DNA from: Gongronella butleri
Taxonomy: Eukaryota > Mucoromycota > Mucoromycetes > Mucorales > Cunninghamellaceae
Direction: 5' to 3'
Length of the DNA stretch: 64,000 nucleotides
NCBI GenBank assembly: GCA_025201375.1
Contig: JAIWZP010000024.1
Coordinates: 124,001-188,000, forward strand
A program made the position numbers and the translations under genes. Position 1 is the stretch's first letter. Each line of letters opens with the position of its first letter. A model generated the notes under the pieces. It ran no database searches and was not told the origin of the DNA. It worked only from the letters and a program-made list of their open reading frames with translations. Of the stretch, positions 1 through 12,286 are shown one piece after another.

Positions 1-274
1 CAGGTCGAGAATAGTGGTGTGTTCACGATCGACTAGGATACAAAAGGGGCCAAGCCCAGCAAACGAGTTGACGATAACTTGGCGCATAATGTTGGGCAGG
101 TAAGAGAAAAGCAAGAAAGGGCTAAAAATCTAAACCATAGGCTGTTTGGTAAGAAAAAAAGGGGGAGAAAGGGCGAGAGAAAAAGAGAAAAAGATAAAAG
201 AAAGGGTGCAAAAATAAACAATAAAAGACGAAAGAAAAAAAAGAATCGCGCGTCCCTCCGCTCTGGCTGCTGAG

Positions 275-311
<37 letters not shown>

Positions 312-613
312 GGGCGCGCCGCCTCAGTCTATCAGCAGCCAATCAGCATGCACGGCTCTTTGATTCGCCATTCATCCCAATGGATCATCTGACACCCCCT
401 TTTTTTAAAGCTTGCTCCGAGCCCATTCGCCCTTTTGTGACGCCTAGCGCGTCGGCTTACAAGTTTTCTGATCATGTCGCGTGCCAATTGTACCGTACTG
501 TGCAATGGCCATTTTATGCCTATTTATTACAAAAAAAGGGAAGGAAATAAAGGGAGGAGGTGCATGAGGGTATCCAAGACAATGAAAAAAAAAAGAGCGA
601 TCAACAAAGGGAT
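1..613. other. intergenic, low-complexity flank
   Basis: No gene recognised. The stretch is purine-rich on the plus strand and holds an uninterrupted A run of 34 bases at about 275-308. Short reading frames here are lysine- or phenylalanine-rich low-complexity products with no domain. The 3' UTR of the minus-strand gene that ends at 614 must lie in its right part. Confidence 0.6.
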
Positions 614-1363
614 TCAATGATCTGTTGGCCATGATTCCTCGCCCGCACCGACGGTGGTCATCATGACATTGGTTCGGCGGCGCAGGTGCGGCGATGCAGA
701 TCTTGCTGGCTGTTTTCCTTTGCGCTTTCTCTGGTTTTCGTCATAGATGTCGTCATCGTCATGCTCGACACGATAATCGTCGTGGTCATTGTCGTGATCA
801 TCGGCGCCCGCGCCCCCAATGGCGTCGTCCATTGTCTCATCGAGATGAAGCGTGCTCTGCAGCCACGCGTCTTCCAATTCATCGCTGCTCGTGCTGATGC
901 TGCTGCTGCTGCTGCTCGCGTGCATCAGATAATGTGCGTCATTGTCAATGGACATGCCCGTGTCAGCTTTCGGCTCATCCTCGGGCTTCAAAAACGCGCC
1001 CCACGTCAAATTGTACGACATGGTTGCAATGGCCTCAAACGTGAAGCCTGCGCACGCGCCAATGATCAGACCCGTGGCCATGGCGCCCACCAAAAAGATA
1101 GCCACGGGGTACAATGCATAGCAGACATCATAGGCAAACATCACCGGACGCACAACAAAGAACGAAAAGAGCAAGTAAAAGGGCCACACCAGGAAACCCA
1201 GGCCGAGCCAGATGAGCTTGGCCAGGTACACGACAGGTAGCCATAGCAAGTACAAACCAATAAACTTGCCGGCTGCCACGCTCCACGGCCAAAGCGTGTC
1301 ACGGAGGATATGGTATATGTTTACTTGCGTCTCGTCAACAATTAGCTTCACCTTGTCATCCAT
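614..1363 (-). CDS. small integral membrane protein with acidic tail, unknown function
   Basis: Single exon, 249 residues, starting at the methionine at 1363 (MDDKVKLIVDE). The open frame continues upstream, but that part is Ser/Phe-rich leader-like sequence in purine-rich DNA, so the internal ATG is preferred. Residues about 28-49, 53-75 and 84-105 are hydrophobic and probably membrane-spanning; Trp, Tyr and Pro are common in them. From about residue 125 the chain becomes hydrophilic, with a Ser run (HASSSSSSISTSS) and a strongly acidic Asp/His stretch, then a basic KRKGK patch. The fold suggests an ER or mitochondrial membrane protein with a disordered cytosolic tail, but I do not recognise the family. 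It is divergent from the PPR gene that begins at 2031. Confidence 0.7.
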   Translation of the reverse strand: MDDKVKLIVDETQVNIYHILRDTLWPWSVAAGKFIGLYLLWLPVVYLAKLIWLGLGFLVWPFYLLFSFFVVRPVMFAYDVCYALYPVAIFLVGAMATGLIIGACAGFTFEAIATMSYNLTWGAFLKPEDEPKADTGMSIDNDAHYLMHASSSSSSISTSSDELEDAWLQSTLHLDETMDDAIGGAGADDHDNDHDDYRVEHDDDDIYDENQRKRKGKQPARSASPHLRRRTNVMMTTVGAGEESWPTDH

Positions 1364-1581
1364 AGGGGTTGCGCATTCAAAAAGGGAGTAAAAGAAAGAA
1401 AGAAAGAGAACGCGCGAGCGAAAGCGCACGGATTGCAAAAAAAGAAATTAAAAAGTGGAGAGGGGTTGAAACGAGTTTCATCCCGCCTGGCTCGTGATTT
1501 CCTGTGCTCTGCCAATGCAATTCCAACTTGCCATTGTCACATCCACACACTTTTTTTCAGTCCTGGCTGACGCTGAAAAAA

Positions 1582-1637
<56 letters not shown>

Positions 1638-2030
1638 AAAGCGCAATTTCTCTTTGCTACATAGCGAAAGCGCGAATTGCTCGAGGACGAGCAACTTGGA
1701 GTTGCTCTGGGTCACAGATGATATGAAAGCAACGTGGCTCTCGAATGGTATCGGTTTTATTCTGGAGCATCATCGCGAGTAAAATGCAAAAGCGCGATAA
1801 AACATCCATTTCGGCTTTTTTTTTATTTTTTTTAAGCATGACCCATATTTTGTCCCTGCGCGGCTGGATGGATGCAATGTGCCATTGAGAGCACGTGGAT
1901 CATGCAAAAAGTGGCAAGATCAAAGCGGGCGACTAAAAATTTCGCGGAATTGAAAAAGGTCCCCTCCTTTTTGCTTACCTTCTTTTTTTTCTCCCTCTCG
2001 TCCGTGTTTCTCCCTCTCGTTAAGATCAGT
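1364..2030. other. divergent intergenic region with (AAAG)n microsatellite
   Basis: A 667-bp gap between two divergent genes, so it should hold both promoters. A tetranucleotide tract of about 15 AAAG units lies at about 1576-1640. A T-rich stretch sits just upstream of the PPR start at 2031. No other gene seen. Confidence 0.6.
1576..1640 (+). repeat. (AAAG)n microsatellite
   Basis: About 15 near-perfect tandem copies of AAAG (read as GAAA in another register), directly visible. It lies in the divergent promoter region between the membrane-protein gene and the PPR gene, and such tracts often vary in length between strains. Confidence 0.9.
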
Positions 2031-4208
2031 ATGCACAGAGCTCTGCACCACGTTTGCAGACAAACAAGGCGCATAGCGCCGCAGCAAAGCCGGCAATTGC
2101 GCGCTTTTCCACGTGTTTCCGGCACGACTTTGACACCGACGCACGGATCCAGGATCTTTGCGAGATCCCTGTCAACAACAACGACAACGACAACGACAAC
2201 GACGGCAACGGCGACAATCGACGAAAAAGGGCCAATGCCATCCAGCAGCACGTCACAGGATCCATGGCACCAGAAAACATCCACCATTGTCACGGACGAT
2301 CAGTCGGCAGACAGTGTATGGGCTGAGTACACGCGACGCGTCAACGACGACGCTTCCAGCTTGTCCGAGTACGATTTTATTGTGGTTGCGCGCGCCGTCA
2401 AGGCGGCATCCTCATCTGCGCCGCCTGCCCAATGCATCAAGCGCCTCCAATCGCTATTGAGACAGCTCCACCAGCGCGACATGGGCATGGGCTTCGTCTG
2501 GTGCTTGAATATGCTGATGCACGTCTATTTGGAAAACGACGACCTGGCCGCCGCCAAACTCTTGTTTGACGGCCTGGGCAAATCGGCTTATAAACCTAGC
2601 CATGTCACCATCCACACGCTCCTCGACGGAATCACGCGTCTCGGCTCGTTCAAGGATGCGCGCCTTCTCTTGCAGACCTTGGATGCGCAGCAATTGATGC
2701 CACCACGCGCAGATACCTGGGCGCGCTTCATCAGAGCCTATGGAACACGCTTCCAACGTGCTGAGGCTGCAGCCACCACGTTTGCCATGGCACTCGACGA
2801 CCTAGCAGCCAACAATGTGGACGCCATCCAATGCTACAATGCAATGTTCGATGTGTACGACAAAAACCAACAAATGGACCGAGCATGGGCCTTGTACCAG
2901 CAATTGCTCGCTGACACGCGCACACAGCCCGACAAGCGAACGTACACGACCCTTTTCAGCATGATCAAACGACAACAGCAGCAAAAGCACACGGCTGGCG
3001 GCGCCGGACATTCTTCCACAAAGGACACAAAAGCCATGTTTGACCGCCTTTGCAAGGATCTCGCCGAGTCCGACGTGGAGATGGACACACAACATTATTT
3101 GGCCATGGGCTGGGCACCGCTTCGCGTACTGGAACATCAATTGGTCAACGCGCAGCAGCCACTAGACACGCATGACTACAATTTGCTGCTGCAGGAAAGT
3201 GTGCGCAACAACCAATTCGAAAACGCGCTTGATATTTTCGGCCGTATGAAATCCAGCGCCGTCAAAATGGACGTGTACACGTATGCGATCTTCATGGACG
3301 CTATCAACAAGGATGTCGAGCAGCCAGCAGACATGGTATTTGAATTGTACACGACAATGACAAAGCATGACCACCTGGAGCCGGACGCCGTCATTTTCAA
3401 TAATTTGTTCCTCGCGTGCGGTCGCCAGGCCAATGCCGATCGCGCCATTGCATACCTAAAGGAGATGGAAGACCGCAACATTGCCCCCAACTTGTACATT
3501 GCCAGCTCGTTCCTGGCAGCGCTGGCACAATGCGATCAGCCAGATTACCACGACCTTGTCCTTGCACGCGCCTTTTGGCAGCAGCTGGCCATGCATGATT
3601 TGCGGCCCGACACACGCGCATACAACAATTTCCTCGCCTTGCTCGCCCGTCACGTCAAACCCAAGTTATATCAATCGGTGGAAGAGGATGACGATGACCA
3701 GGACAATGACGGCTATGCTTCTGGGTCAACGTCACAGCAGTCAGCCGCGGCAACGAGCATGATCAACGACATGGTCGCTCTGTACAGCCAGATGCGCAAA
3801 GCACGCGATGCACGCCCCGATTTCCTCACGTATTCGATTCTGATCAATACATTGGCGGCCCAGGGCCAGGTGCGCAGGTCCATGCAGCTGTATCGCAATG
3901 CACAGCTCGCAAGCATCAAGCTCAATGTCTCGGTGTACAATCACATTCTTCAGGGCCTGGCAAACAACAGGGATTACCACACATTGATGAATGTCTGGTA
4001 TGACATGAAGACACACGCCATCAAGCCCGACCGCCAGACATATGACCTCCTCCTCGACGCGTGCCAACAGCTGCAAATGACAGAAACATTTTTAACCATC
4101 CGACACCAGCGACAACAGGACACGGCACGGCTTGATCAGCTAGACCGCGACCGCGAGGACCGCCGCCACCGTTCACAGACTATCAGAGGATTAGACCACC
4201 AAGTTTAG
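2031..4208 (+). CDS. mitochondrial pentatricopeptide repeat (PPR) protein
   Basis: Single exon, 725 residues. I use the ATG at 2031 (MHRALHHVCRQTRRIAPQ) because it gives an Arg-rich, acid-free N-terminus typical of a mitochondrial presequence; the frame also runs upstream to 1872. A Thr run follows the presequence (LSTTTTTTTTTTATATI). From about residue 165 to 690 the protein is built of PPR-like helical pairs, for example THTLLDGITRLGSFKDA, CYNAMFDVYDKNQQMDRAW, IFNNLFLACGRQANADRA and TYSILINTLAAQGQVRRS, each followed by a P-D at the expected place. An acidic Asp/Glu insert lies near residue 550. Such proteins bind organellar RNA and control its processing, stability or translation. Which RNA cannot be told. 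The gene converges on the amidase. Confidence 0.88.
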   Translation: MHRALHHVCRQTRRIAPQQSRQLRAFPRVSGTTLTPTHGSRIFARSLSTTTTTTTTTTATATIDEKGPMPSSSTSQDPWHQKTSTIVTDDQSADSVWAEYTRRVNDDASSLSEYDFIVVARAVKAASSSAPPAQCIKRLQSLLRQLHQRDMGMGFVWCLNMLMHVYLENDDLAAAKLLFDGLGKSAYKPSHVTIHTLLDGITRLGSFKDARLLLQTLDAQQLMPPRADTWARFIRAYGTRFQRAEAAATTFAMALDDLAANNVDAIQCYNAMFDVYDKNQQMDRAWALYQQLLADTRTQPDKRTYTTLFSMIKRQQQQKHTAGGAGHSSTKDTKAMFDRLCKDLAESDVEMDTQHYLAMGWAPLRVLEHQLVNAQQPLDTHDYNLLLQESVRNNQFENALDIFGRMKSSAVKMDVYTYAIFMDAINKDVEQPADMVFELYTTMTKHDHLEPDAVIFNNLFLACGRQANADRAIAYLKEMEDRNIAPNLYIASSFLAALAQCDQPDYHDLVLARAFWQQLAMHDLRPDTRAYNNFLALLARHVKPKLYQSVEEDDDDQDNDGYASGSTSQQSAAATSMINDMVALYSQMRKARDARPDFLTYSILINTLAAQGQVRRSMQLYRNAQLASIKLNVSVYNHILQGLANNRDYHTLMNVWYDMKTHAIKPDRQTYDLLLDACQQLQMTETFLTIRHQRQQDTARLDQLDRDREDRRHRSQTIRGLDHQV

Positions 4209-4504
4209 ATACCTTTTTTTTTTTTTAAAAAAATACATCATTTGTCATTCGCACCAATAAATTTAAAATGGACGGCGACGCACTGGCCATGCTGTTGATC
4301 TGTTCCGAGTGTTAATAATAATAAAAAAGCTTTGAAACAAAAAATAAAAAACGGAAAAAGGTTGATATGTCATTTTTTGAAACGAGTGCTTGATAATGTG
4401 ATTTAGAAAAACAAAATAAATATAAACAATCCTCATAGTACGCATTTGCCGTAAGAAGGGTTGTCAGCAGGGCCCTCGCAGCGTTGATTTTGTTCCAATT
4501 TCCA

Positions 4505-6139
4505 TCAAACAAGTCCCGAGAAACAAAGAGCAGGCTTGGTGCGTTCGACATCCGGGGCCAATTCGCATACTTTTGCCATGCGGCAAAGAAGCGCCTCGTT
4601 CCACCACTTTGCCATGAGCTGGATGCCGACAGGTTTGCCATTGTGAATCCCGGCAGGGATCGAGCACGCGGGGATGCCCGTCAGGTTCGCAAATTGCGTG
4701 TATCGCATTGCCTGCACGGTCAATCGCGTGTGGTTCATGCCATACGCGTGCGCCTTGCGCGGGATCTCCGGCGCAACAATCGCCGTCGCCGGCGACAAGA
4801 TCAAATCGACATGCTGCGCATCAAAAAGGTTGAGCAAAATGTCCATGTACCGAGTGCGCACTTGCTGCGCGCGCACATAGTCACGCGCGTCCAGGCACTG
4901 CGACACTGCGCTCATGATGCGCGTGTGCGCGCAAAATTCACGTCGATGCTCAGGGAAGCGTGACGCAAAATTGTACATTTCCGAACAAATCGTGATGGAA
5001 TGGGCTACAAATTGAATGAAAAAAGAGCTGGTGAGATACTTTTTCCTCATCCTGTTATTTTTTCTGTACCAATGTTAACGATTTGCAAGTCTGGGATTTC
5101 GATTTCGATGACTTTTGCGCCAAGAGACTTGAAATAGGCAACAAAGTCGTTCATGCGCTCAAGCACGGCGGGCTCGGCAACGCAATTATTCCATTCAGCA
5201 CACGTGGCAATGGTCACACCCTCCAACGTGTGTGTCAGTGTGTAATCTTGGAGCGACACGGCCGGCTGGTAGCGTGTGCGCGGCTCGGACGTGTCGACGC
5301 CAGCCATGATCGCGTACGTCAGCGCCATATCATCAGCTGTCGCCGCCAGCGGGCCAGAAACAGACAATGTCGGGTCCACAGGCACTAGTGAAACGTAAGA
5401 AAAACGACATCAAATGGTGTTTTACTCGCAATCAACCAAAACACGCGTGTCTTACTGCCACCCGTGCTTGACACGCGACCCGTGGTTGTCTTGAGCCCAT
5501 AAAGACCACAGAAAGCCGCAGGAATTCTGCAAAAAAAAAAAGCGTGAGTGACGCGTCACGCGTTCGGCTTTTTTTTTTTTTTTTACCTGATTGAGCCGCC
5601 GCCATCGCAGCCAATGGCCACCGGGGCAAGATTGGCGGCCACCATGCCCGCACTGCCACCACTGCTACCACCGCAAGAGCTTGCTTCGTGGTATGGGTTG
5701 GCTGGCACGCCCGTCACTGGGTTGATGGTGAATGTGCTGCAGGAAAACAATATAAATTGAGCATTGCGATGACCAATGCCTCTCCCATTGCCTCTCACTG
5801 TCTCTCTTTCTGCCTTACTCCCATCCGAGCTCGTTCATGACAGCATGCCCAAGGATGATGGCGCCGGCATCACGGAGTCGTTGGACTAAAGTGGCATTTT
5901 TCTTGGCCGACTTGCCCTTGTTGATGAATGACGTGCCAAATCGCGTTTCAAACCCCTCCACATCCAGCTCCTCCTTGACAGGAATAAACACACCGTCCAA
6001 TTGACTCAAAGGCTGCTGCTTTTCATAGCGTGCCGTCGATTCTTCGGCCTGTCGCAGAATCGCCTCCTTGTCAAACGCGCGCATCCAGTGGTAACCGCTG
6101 TGCTCGTGTAACGCTTGAATCAGCTTTTCAGCGACCTAG

Positions 6140-6183
<44 letters not shown>

Positions 6184-6786
6184 CACCGTTGGCATTGATT
6201 CGATTTGCATAGTTTGCATAAATCGGGTCTTGCCTCCTTTGGTGTCGTCTTTTTTTCCAAATACGCCTCATGGTAATCCCAAAACGAGAGGTGCGTTTGC
6301 GAGCGGCTGCGCGTGTCAGATGCCAATGCCAGCTTTTCAGCCTGAATGGATGCCTGGTTGCAAAAAAAAAAAAAGAGGTTCACATGTGGCATTGGGATGG
6401 GGGGGAGGATGGCATGACAAAAAAAAAAAAAAGCTTGATCCTTCGCTCTTACCGACGCGTCCATGTTCAAAATGTAATCCTCAGGGATAGCCAGCGTTGT
6501 CGGCAGCTCGTTGATGTCATTGTACTCACGCAATTTCATGAGTCCGCCGTCTGCGGCTATCTTTTGAGCAACAAAAGGCAATGTTTCCAAGGCGTTGGCC
6601 GCGGCGACAAGTGGCCAGCCGTAAAGTTCAGGAGACTGAATAAAAAAAAAGGGGGGGAACAGCGGAAAAAAGAGTCATAAGCGTCGAAAACACTTTCTTT
6701 TATGCATAAAACGCGCACTTTTAGCGCGTCGCGCTCCTTTCTCGTCCGTTTTGAACATGCTCGCGCTTATTTACATTGTCGCCCAT
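4505..6786 (-). CDS. amidase signature family enzyme (FAAH/acetamidase-like)
   Basis: Eight exons on the minus strand: 6775-6786, 6453-6635, 6234-6353, 5819-6135, 5587-5736, 5456-5526, 5070-5384, 4505-5004; 555 residues, in frame throughout. The family hydrolyses carboxamides (fatty-acid amides, acetamide and others) with a Ser-cisSer-Lys triad. Visible candidates are Lys159 in IPVKEELDV, Ser235 in CGGSSGGSAG, and the nucleophile Ser259 in DGGGSIRIP; their spacing matches that of fatty-acid amide hydrolase. The usual D-(T/I)-GGS is DGGGS here. The first exon is only 12 nt (MGDN), inferred from an ATG followed directly by GTAAAT and matching phase. Intron 3 starts with GC (GAG|GCAAGA) rather than GT. 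No signal peptide, so probably cytosolic or peripheral. Substrate unknown. Confidence 0.9.
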
Positions 6787-6960
6787 GGTGCAAAAGTGAA
6801 TGAAAATACAAAAAGTAAGATGAAGGAAGCAAGGTGTGTAAAAAAAGCAAGTGAGAATCAGTGGAACGTCGTGCTTCACGTGAATCCGATCCCACCCCGA
6901 TTTGTTCGCTCCCTTCAATGGCCGCTTGAACCCTAATTGCTTTGTTTTATTTTTTTGTCC

Positions 6961-7741
6961 TCATTGTGGGTCAATTTCAGGGATCGAGAGCAAGGTGGTG
7001 CCCATGGTCGGCGGAGGTTGGTATCTTTGTTTGGAATTGCGCGGTGGTGGTGGCATTGGCGACCCTAGATAATCATTGGCCATGTCCATTGTCCAGCGAT
7101 GGTAATGGCGGATGGTGACGGAAGGGTACAGCGAGAGCGATTGCGGGTCGTAGTGTGTATAAGGCGCAGCGTGCTTGACGGCCGTTGGCAAGCGCGACGC
7201 ATCCATTGGTGGATAATCAGGCACCGACAGGGATACAGAGGCGCTGCCGCGGCGCGCACCTGACGATGTCTTGCTCGGTAAAAAGCGTGGTGTCAGCCAT
7301 TTCTTCCATCGATGATGCATGGACGACGACGGCTTGACACACGGCACCGGTGACGCGTCCGGAGACACACTGCCAACAGATTTGCGCTTTGAAAACATCC
7401 AGTGTCGTCTGCGCAAGAAGAACAATTAAAAAAAAAAAAAGCAAAAAGGTATCTGGCGCCATGGCAAAACGGAGCACCGAAATAAAAAGGCAAAAAAAAA
7501 AAGCGCACTCCTGATTTCATCTCATTCCGCCATTCCCACCGTTTTGCCCCCTTGTCTCTTTTCTCCTCCTCACATGCAACGCGTCCCACCCCCTTTGAAT
7601 TGAATTCCAGTCGTGAACGTTGCGGCCAATGCCCATTGCCACACTGGTTTCATGCAATTCATGCGTGGAAAAGAGTTGGACCCCATGACAGGGATCTTCC
7701 ATCCATTGCCATTTTTGCATGCACGGTGTCAGAGAACCCAT
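6961..7741 (-). CDS. candidate gene, unknown protein (exon structure uncertain)
   Basis: Two stretches look coding by codon use. The downstream one, 6961-7408, has an open frame to a TGA at 6961. It is basic (MFSKRKSVGSVSPD), then Tyr/Pro-rich (YTHYDPQSLSLYPSV, GSPMPPPPRNSKQRYQ). The upstream one begins at an ATG at 7741 (MGSLTPCMQKWQWMEDP) and runs to a possible GTGAGG donor at about 7573. A good acceptor (TTGCGCAG) sits at 7408, but joining the strongest donor to it leads into a second frame that stops at 7217. A weaker donor (GTGGGA) would be needed to reach the long frame. There may also be a further upstream exon, because TTTGTTTCAG precedes the first part near 7778. No domain recognised. 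It sits between the amidase and PKA, same strand. Confidence 0.4.
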
Positions 7742-7892
7742 GACATTGAAGAAGCCATAAACGTATTTTAAAGGATGCTGAAACAAAGGGAAAATCGAAA
7801 AAAAAATGCGAGGGTAACAAAAACGTGGGATAAAAATAGGCAAAGGGAGGCGGGGAAGTGGTGGCGGGGAAAAAAAAAACATAGCGACAGCG

Positions 7893-9842
<1,950 letters not shown>

Positions 9843-10178
9843 GAGGAACAAAGAAAAAAAACAAAAAAAAAAGACAAAAAGAGAAAGAAAAAAGAGAAAA
9901 ATGAAAAAAGAAGCGATAAACAAGGGGGAAAAAGAAAAGACAAAATGGACAGCCAGGCGAATTCATGCAGCTCTTCCTGGGGTGACACAAATTTGGTGTG
10001 ACACAAAGATTCTTTGCCACTTGGGCAGCTGTTGCATCAAAAAAAAAAGGGGGGGCCATGGCGCCGCCTCACGTCCTTCCCCCTTCCCCTTTTTTTTCCC
10101 TTGTTTCTTTTTCGTTTTTCTTTCTTGTTTCTTGTTTTTTTTATATTGCATAACGTGTCATTGTCATTTTAGAATTCA
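9843..10178. promoter_or_regulatory. divergent promoter region, PKA / VTS1-like
   Basis: A 336-bp gap between two start codons pointing away from each other. It is made of A-rich and T-rich blocks (purine block about 9843-9950, pyrimidine block about 10078-10145). No specific operator recognised; a shared promoter is inferred from geometry alone. Confidence 0.5.
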
Positions 10179-11777
10179 ATGATGAACGACGCGGCATCTC
10201 TTCCTAGTCTCTTTCCATGCCCGGCGCAGCAGCAGCCGGCGTCGGCGCCCACATCCATGAAGCAAAAGACGCGCAGTGACCACCGACCTGTCTCTGACAA
10301 TATGAAACGCCAACAGAATGGTGCGACCGACCCTGAGAAGCCCGCGAGAACCTGCTTTGCTTCATATTTTCTTTTTTTATATATTTAGAATCATGGATTG
10401 ACAAGCTCACCGACGACTTGCAGCAGCAGCATCAACACACCATTGAGGCACTCGCACATCCTTCGCTGGATCCGGACGTGCAGGATGAAATCAAATATGT
10501 CGACAATTGGTTTAAGCAGCTTGGAGAGACAGAGCGCACCGTCATGGTGTACACGCTCCTTCAACACTCGACGGCATTGCAAGCACGCTTTTTTATGACC
10601 ATTCTGCAACAAATTGGCACGCAGCATCCACTTCATTCATGGCTGGCAACCACCAATTCCGCAAACAGCAACGGAAAGGGCGAGATCCATGGTAAAAAAA
10701 AAAAAAAAGGTATCTGGCGCGACTTTTGGCGCGTTTTAATCTTTATTTTATTTTATAGAGCAACGCTCGCCTCGTCCCGACAAGGACCGGCACCGTCACT
10801 CGCTGGGGTCTGCGTCAAAATATGATCCATTTTGCCAATTGCTGCCATGGGACCCTGTTGCACCGTTATCGACGCAAGAATCGCCGGTGCCCGAGTCGGT
10901 GCAAACACGTAGCATAAGCAGTGGAAGTACAAGTCATGGCTCGACTTCGACGGACAGTAGCAGCAAGGCACTTTGTGCCGACAGGGACCGTCTGGGTCCC
11001 GAGAAAAAGGGTGGAGGTGCCGCTTGTTGGCCACCCAGCCATGGCGGCGGAGCCCCATGTCGTCAGTCAGCTGACTTGGCGCATTGGTCAAGTGCTGAAT
11101 CATCTGTTGCCATGGATGCGACACCATGGTTGCCGCCGACATTGAATCACGTCGATCACCATATGGCTCCCTGGACAGCAGCCATGCTCGTCTCGCCCCT
11201 CTCTTCACTCAGTTTGCATGATTCACCATCACCACCATCCTATCTCACGCATCGCGCTATTTCAAACACCGCCAATGGCTCGCCACTAGCCAATTTGACG
11301 CCACCATCGCTTGTCACGCGCTCACCACCCCCACCACAGCCCTCGGCCTTTTTGCCAACTTCATATTCACACGATCAACGACGAATCAACAAGCAGCGCT
11401 ACGTGCGCAGCGTCTATGACATTGACATGAGCGTCCTCAGAGGTGAAAAAAAAACAAACAAAAAAGAAAAGAATGAAATTGTCCCTTTTTTTTACCATCT
11501 CTCTGATCCAAATGCCTTTTTTTTTTTTGTAGACGTGCCATCGTGGCTCCGGAGCTTAAGATTGCACAAATACACGACCCTGCTGGACAAAATGCCGTGG
11601 CAAGATCTGATCAAGCTCTCGGACGATCAATTGCTCGCAAAAGGGGTGGTGGCACTTGGCGCGCGAAACAAGTTGCTGCGCGCCTTTGAGTGTGCACGCG
11701 ACTATTGCGACAGCAAGGTAAAATGCGCTGAATTCAACGAGATTGACGCGCTCACATGGCACTCAAACCACTTTTAA
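10179..11777 (+). CDS. VTS1: Vts1/Smaug-type SAM-domain RNA-binding protein
   Basis: Four exons: 10179-10320, 10389-10691, 10759-11442, 11533-11777; 457 residues, phases agree. The C-terminal SAM domain (about residues 377-440) reads DVPSWLRSLRLHKYT, then LIKLSDDQLLAKGVVALGAR, then NKLLRAFE. This is the Vts1/Smaug pattern, whose basic patch on the SAM domain binds CNGG-type RNA hairpin loops. These proteins recruit deadenylases to target mRNAs in the cytoplasm. Residues 45-130 form a helical N-terminal region (SWIDKLTDDLQQQ, DNWFKQLGETERTVMVYTLL) resembling the conserved N-terminal part of Vts1 orthologues. The centre is low-complexity Ser/Pro/His-rich. Two adjacent ATGs (10179, 10182) could both start translation. 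Confidence 0.9.
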
Positions 11778-12286
11778 AAGAACATTGTCTATTAGGTTTT
11801 GCATTTTTTTGCCAGCTGTTCCCCTTTTTTTAAATGCGTTGCGGACTCAAAGTTTGAAATGAAGAGCTTTTACTGAGCCATCGGGTGCCCCAAGATACTG
11901 GCTGGATTGAATGAGCAAGCGGGAATGGGGGGGAAGAAGCAAGAGAATGACCTGCCAAGGGATATTCCAGGGGGTGCAATGAGGGGCAAATTTAAAGTCA
12001 GAAGCGCGCCTTTTGGCTTCTCATCGACCTGATCCGGAGCCCCTTGCATGAATTGTATAAAAAAGACGCGCGCCCTGGCCTTGCCAATGCGGCGCGATGT
12101 GGATGATTTTGAAACAGCGGACCCAAATTCAAGCATCATGAGGAATGTTTTTAGAAAAAAAAAAAAAAAAAACACGTCGGCCGCACCCTCGTGTGCCGAG
12201 GGAACGATGTCCGGCAAAATAAAGACGTACGAGACATGCTCTTTGTTTTTTTTTCTTCTTCTTTTTTTATGTTTTGAAGCTCAATC
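11778..12286. other. intergenic, possible small minus-strand reading frame
   Basis: A 509-bp gap between two plus-strand genes. The minus strand holds an uninterrupted frame of 115 codons from 12217 to 11870 (MPDIVPSAHEGAADV, a Phe run, then MLEFGSAVSKSSTSRRIGK). Its Phe run is just a T tract, and no family is recognised, so it may be chance. A 5' splice-like GTG plus T tract suggests that if it is real it is spliced. Confidence 0.3.

Noticed and set aside
686..1240. 184-codon plus-strand frame with Val/Ile-rich start
   Set aside because: Antisense to the membrane-protein gene; its hydrophobic start is the reverse of the acidic tail codons.
1872..2030. 53-codon N-terminal extension of the PPR protein
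   Set aside because: It is Phe/Ser-rich leader-like sequence; the ATG at 2031 gives a proper mitochondrial presequence.
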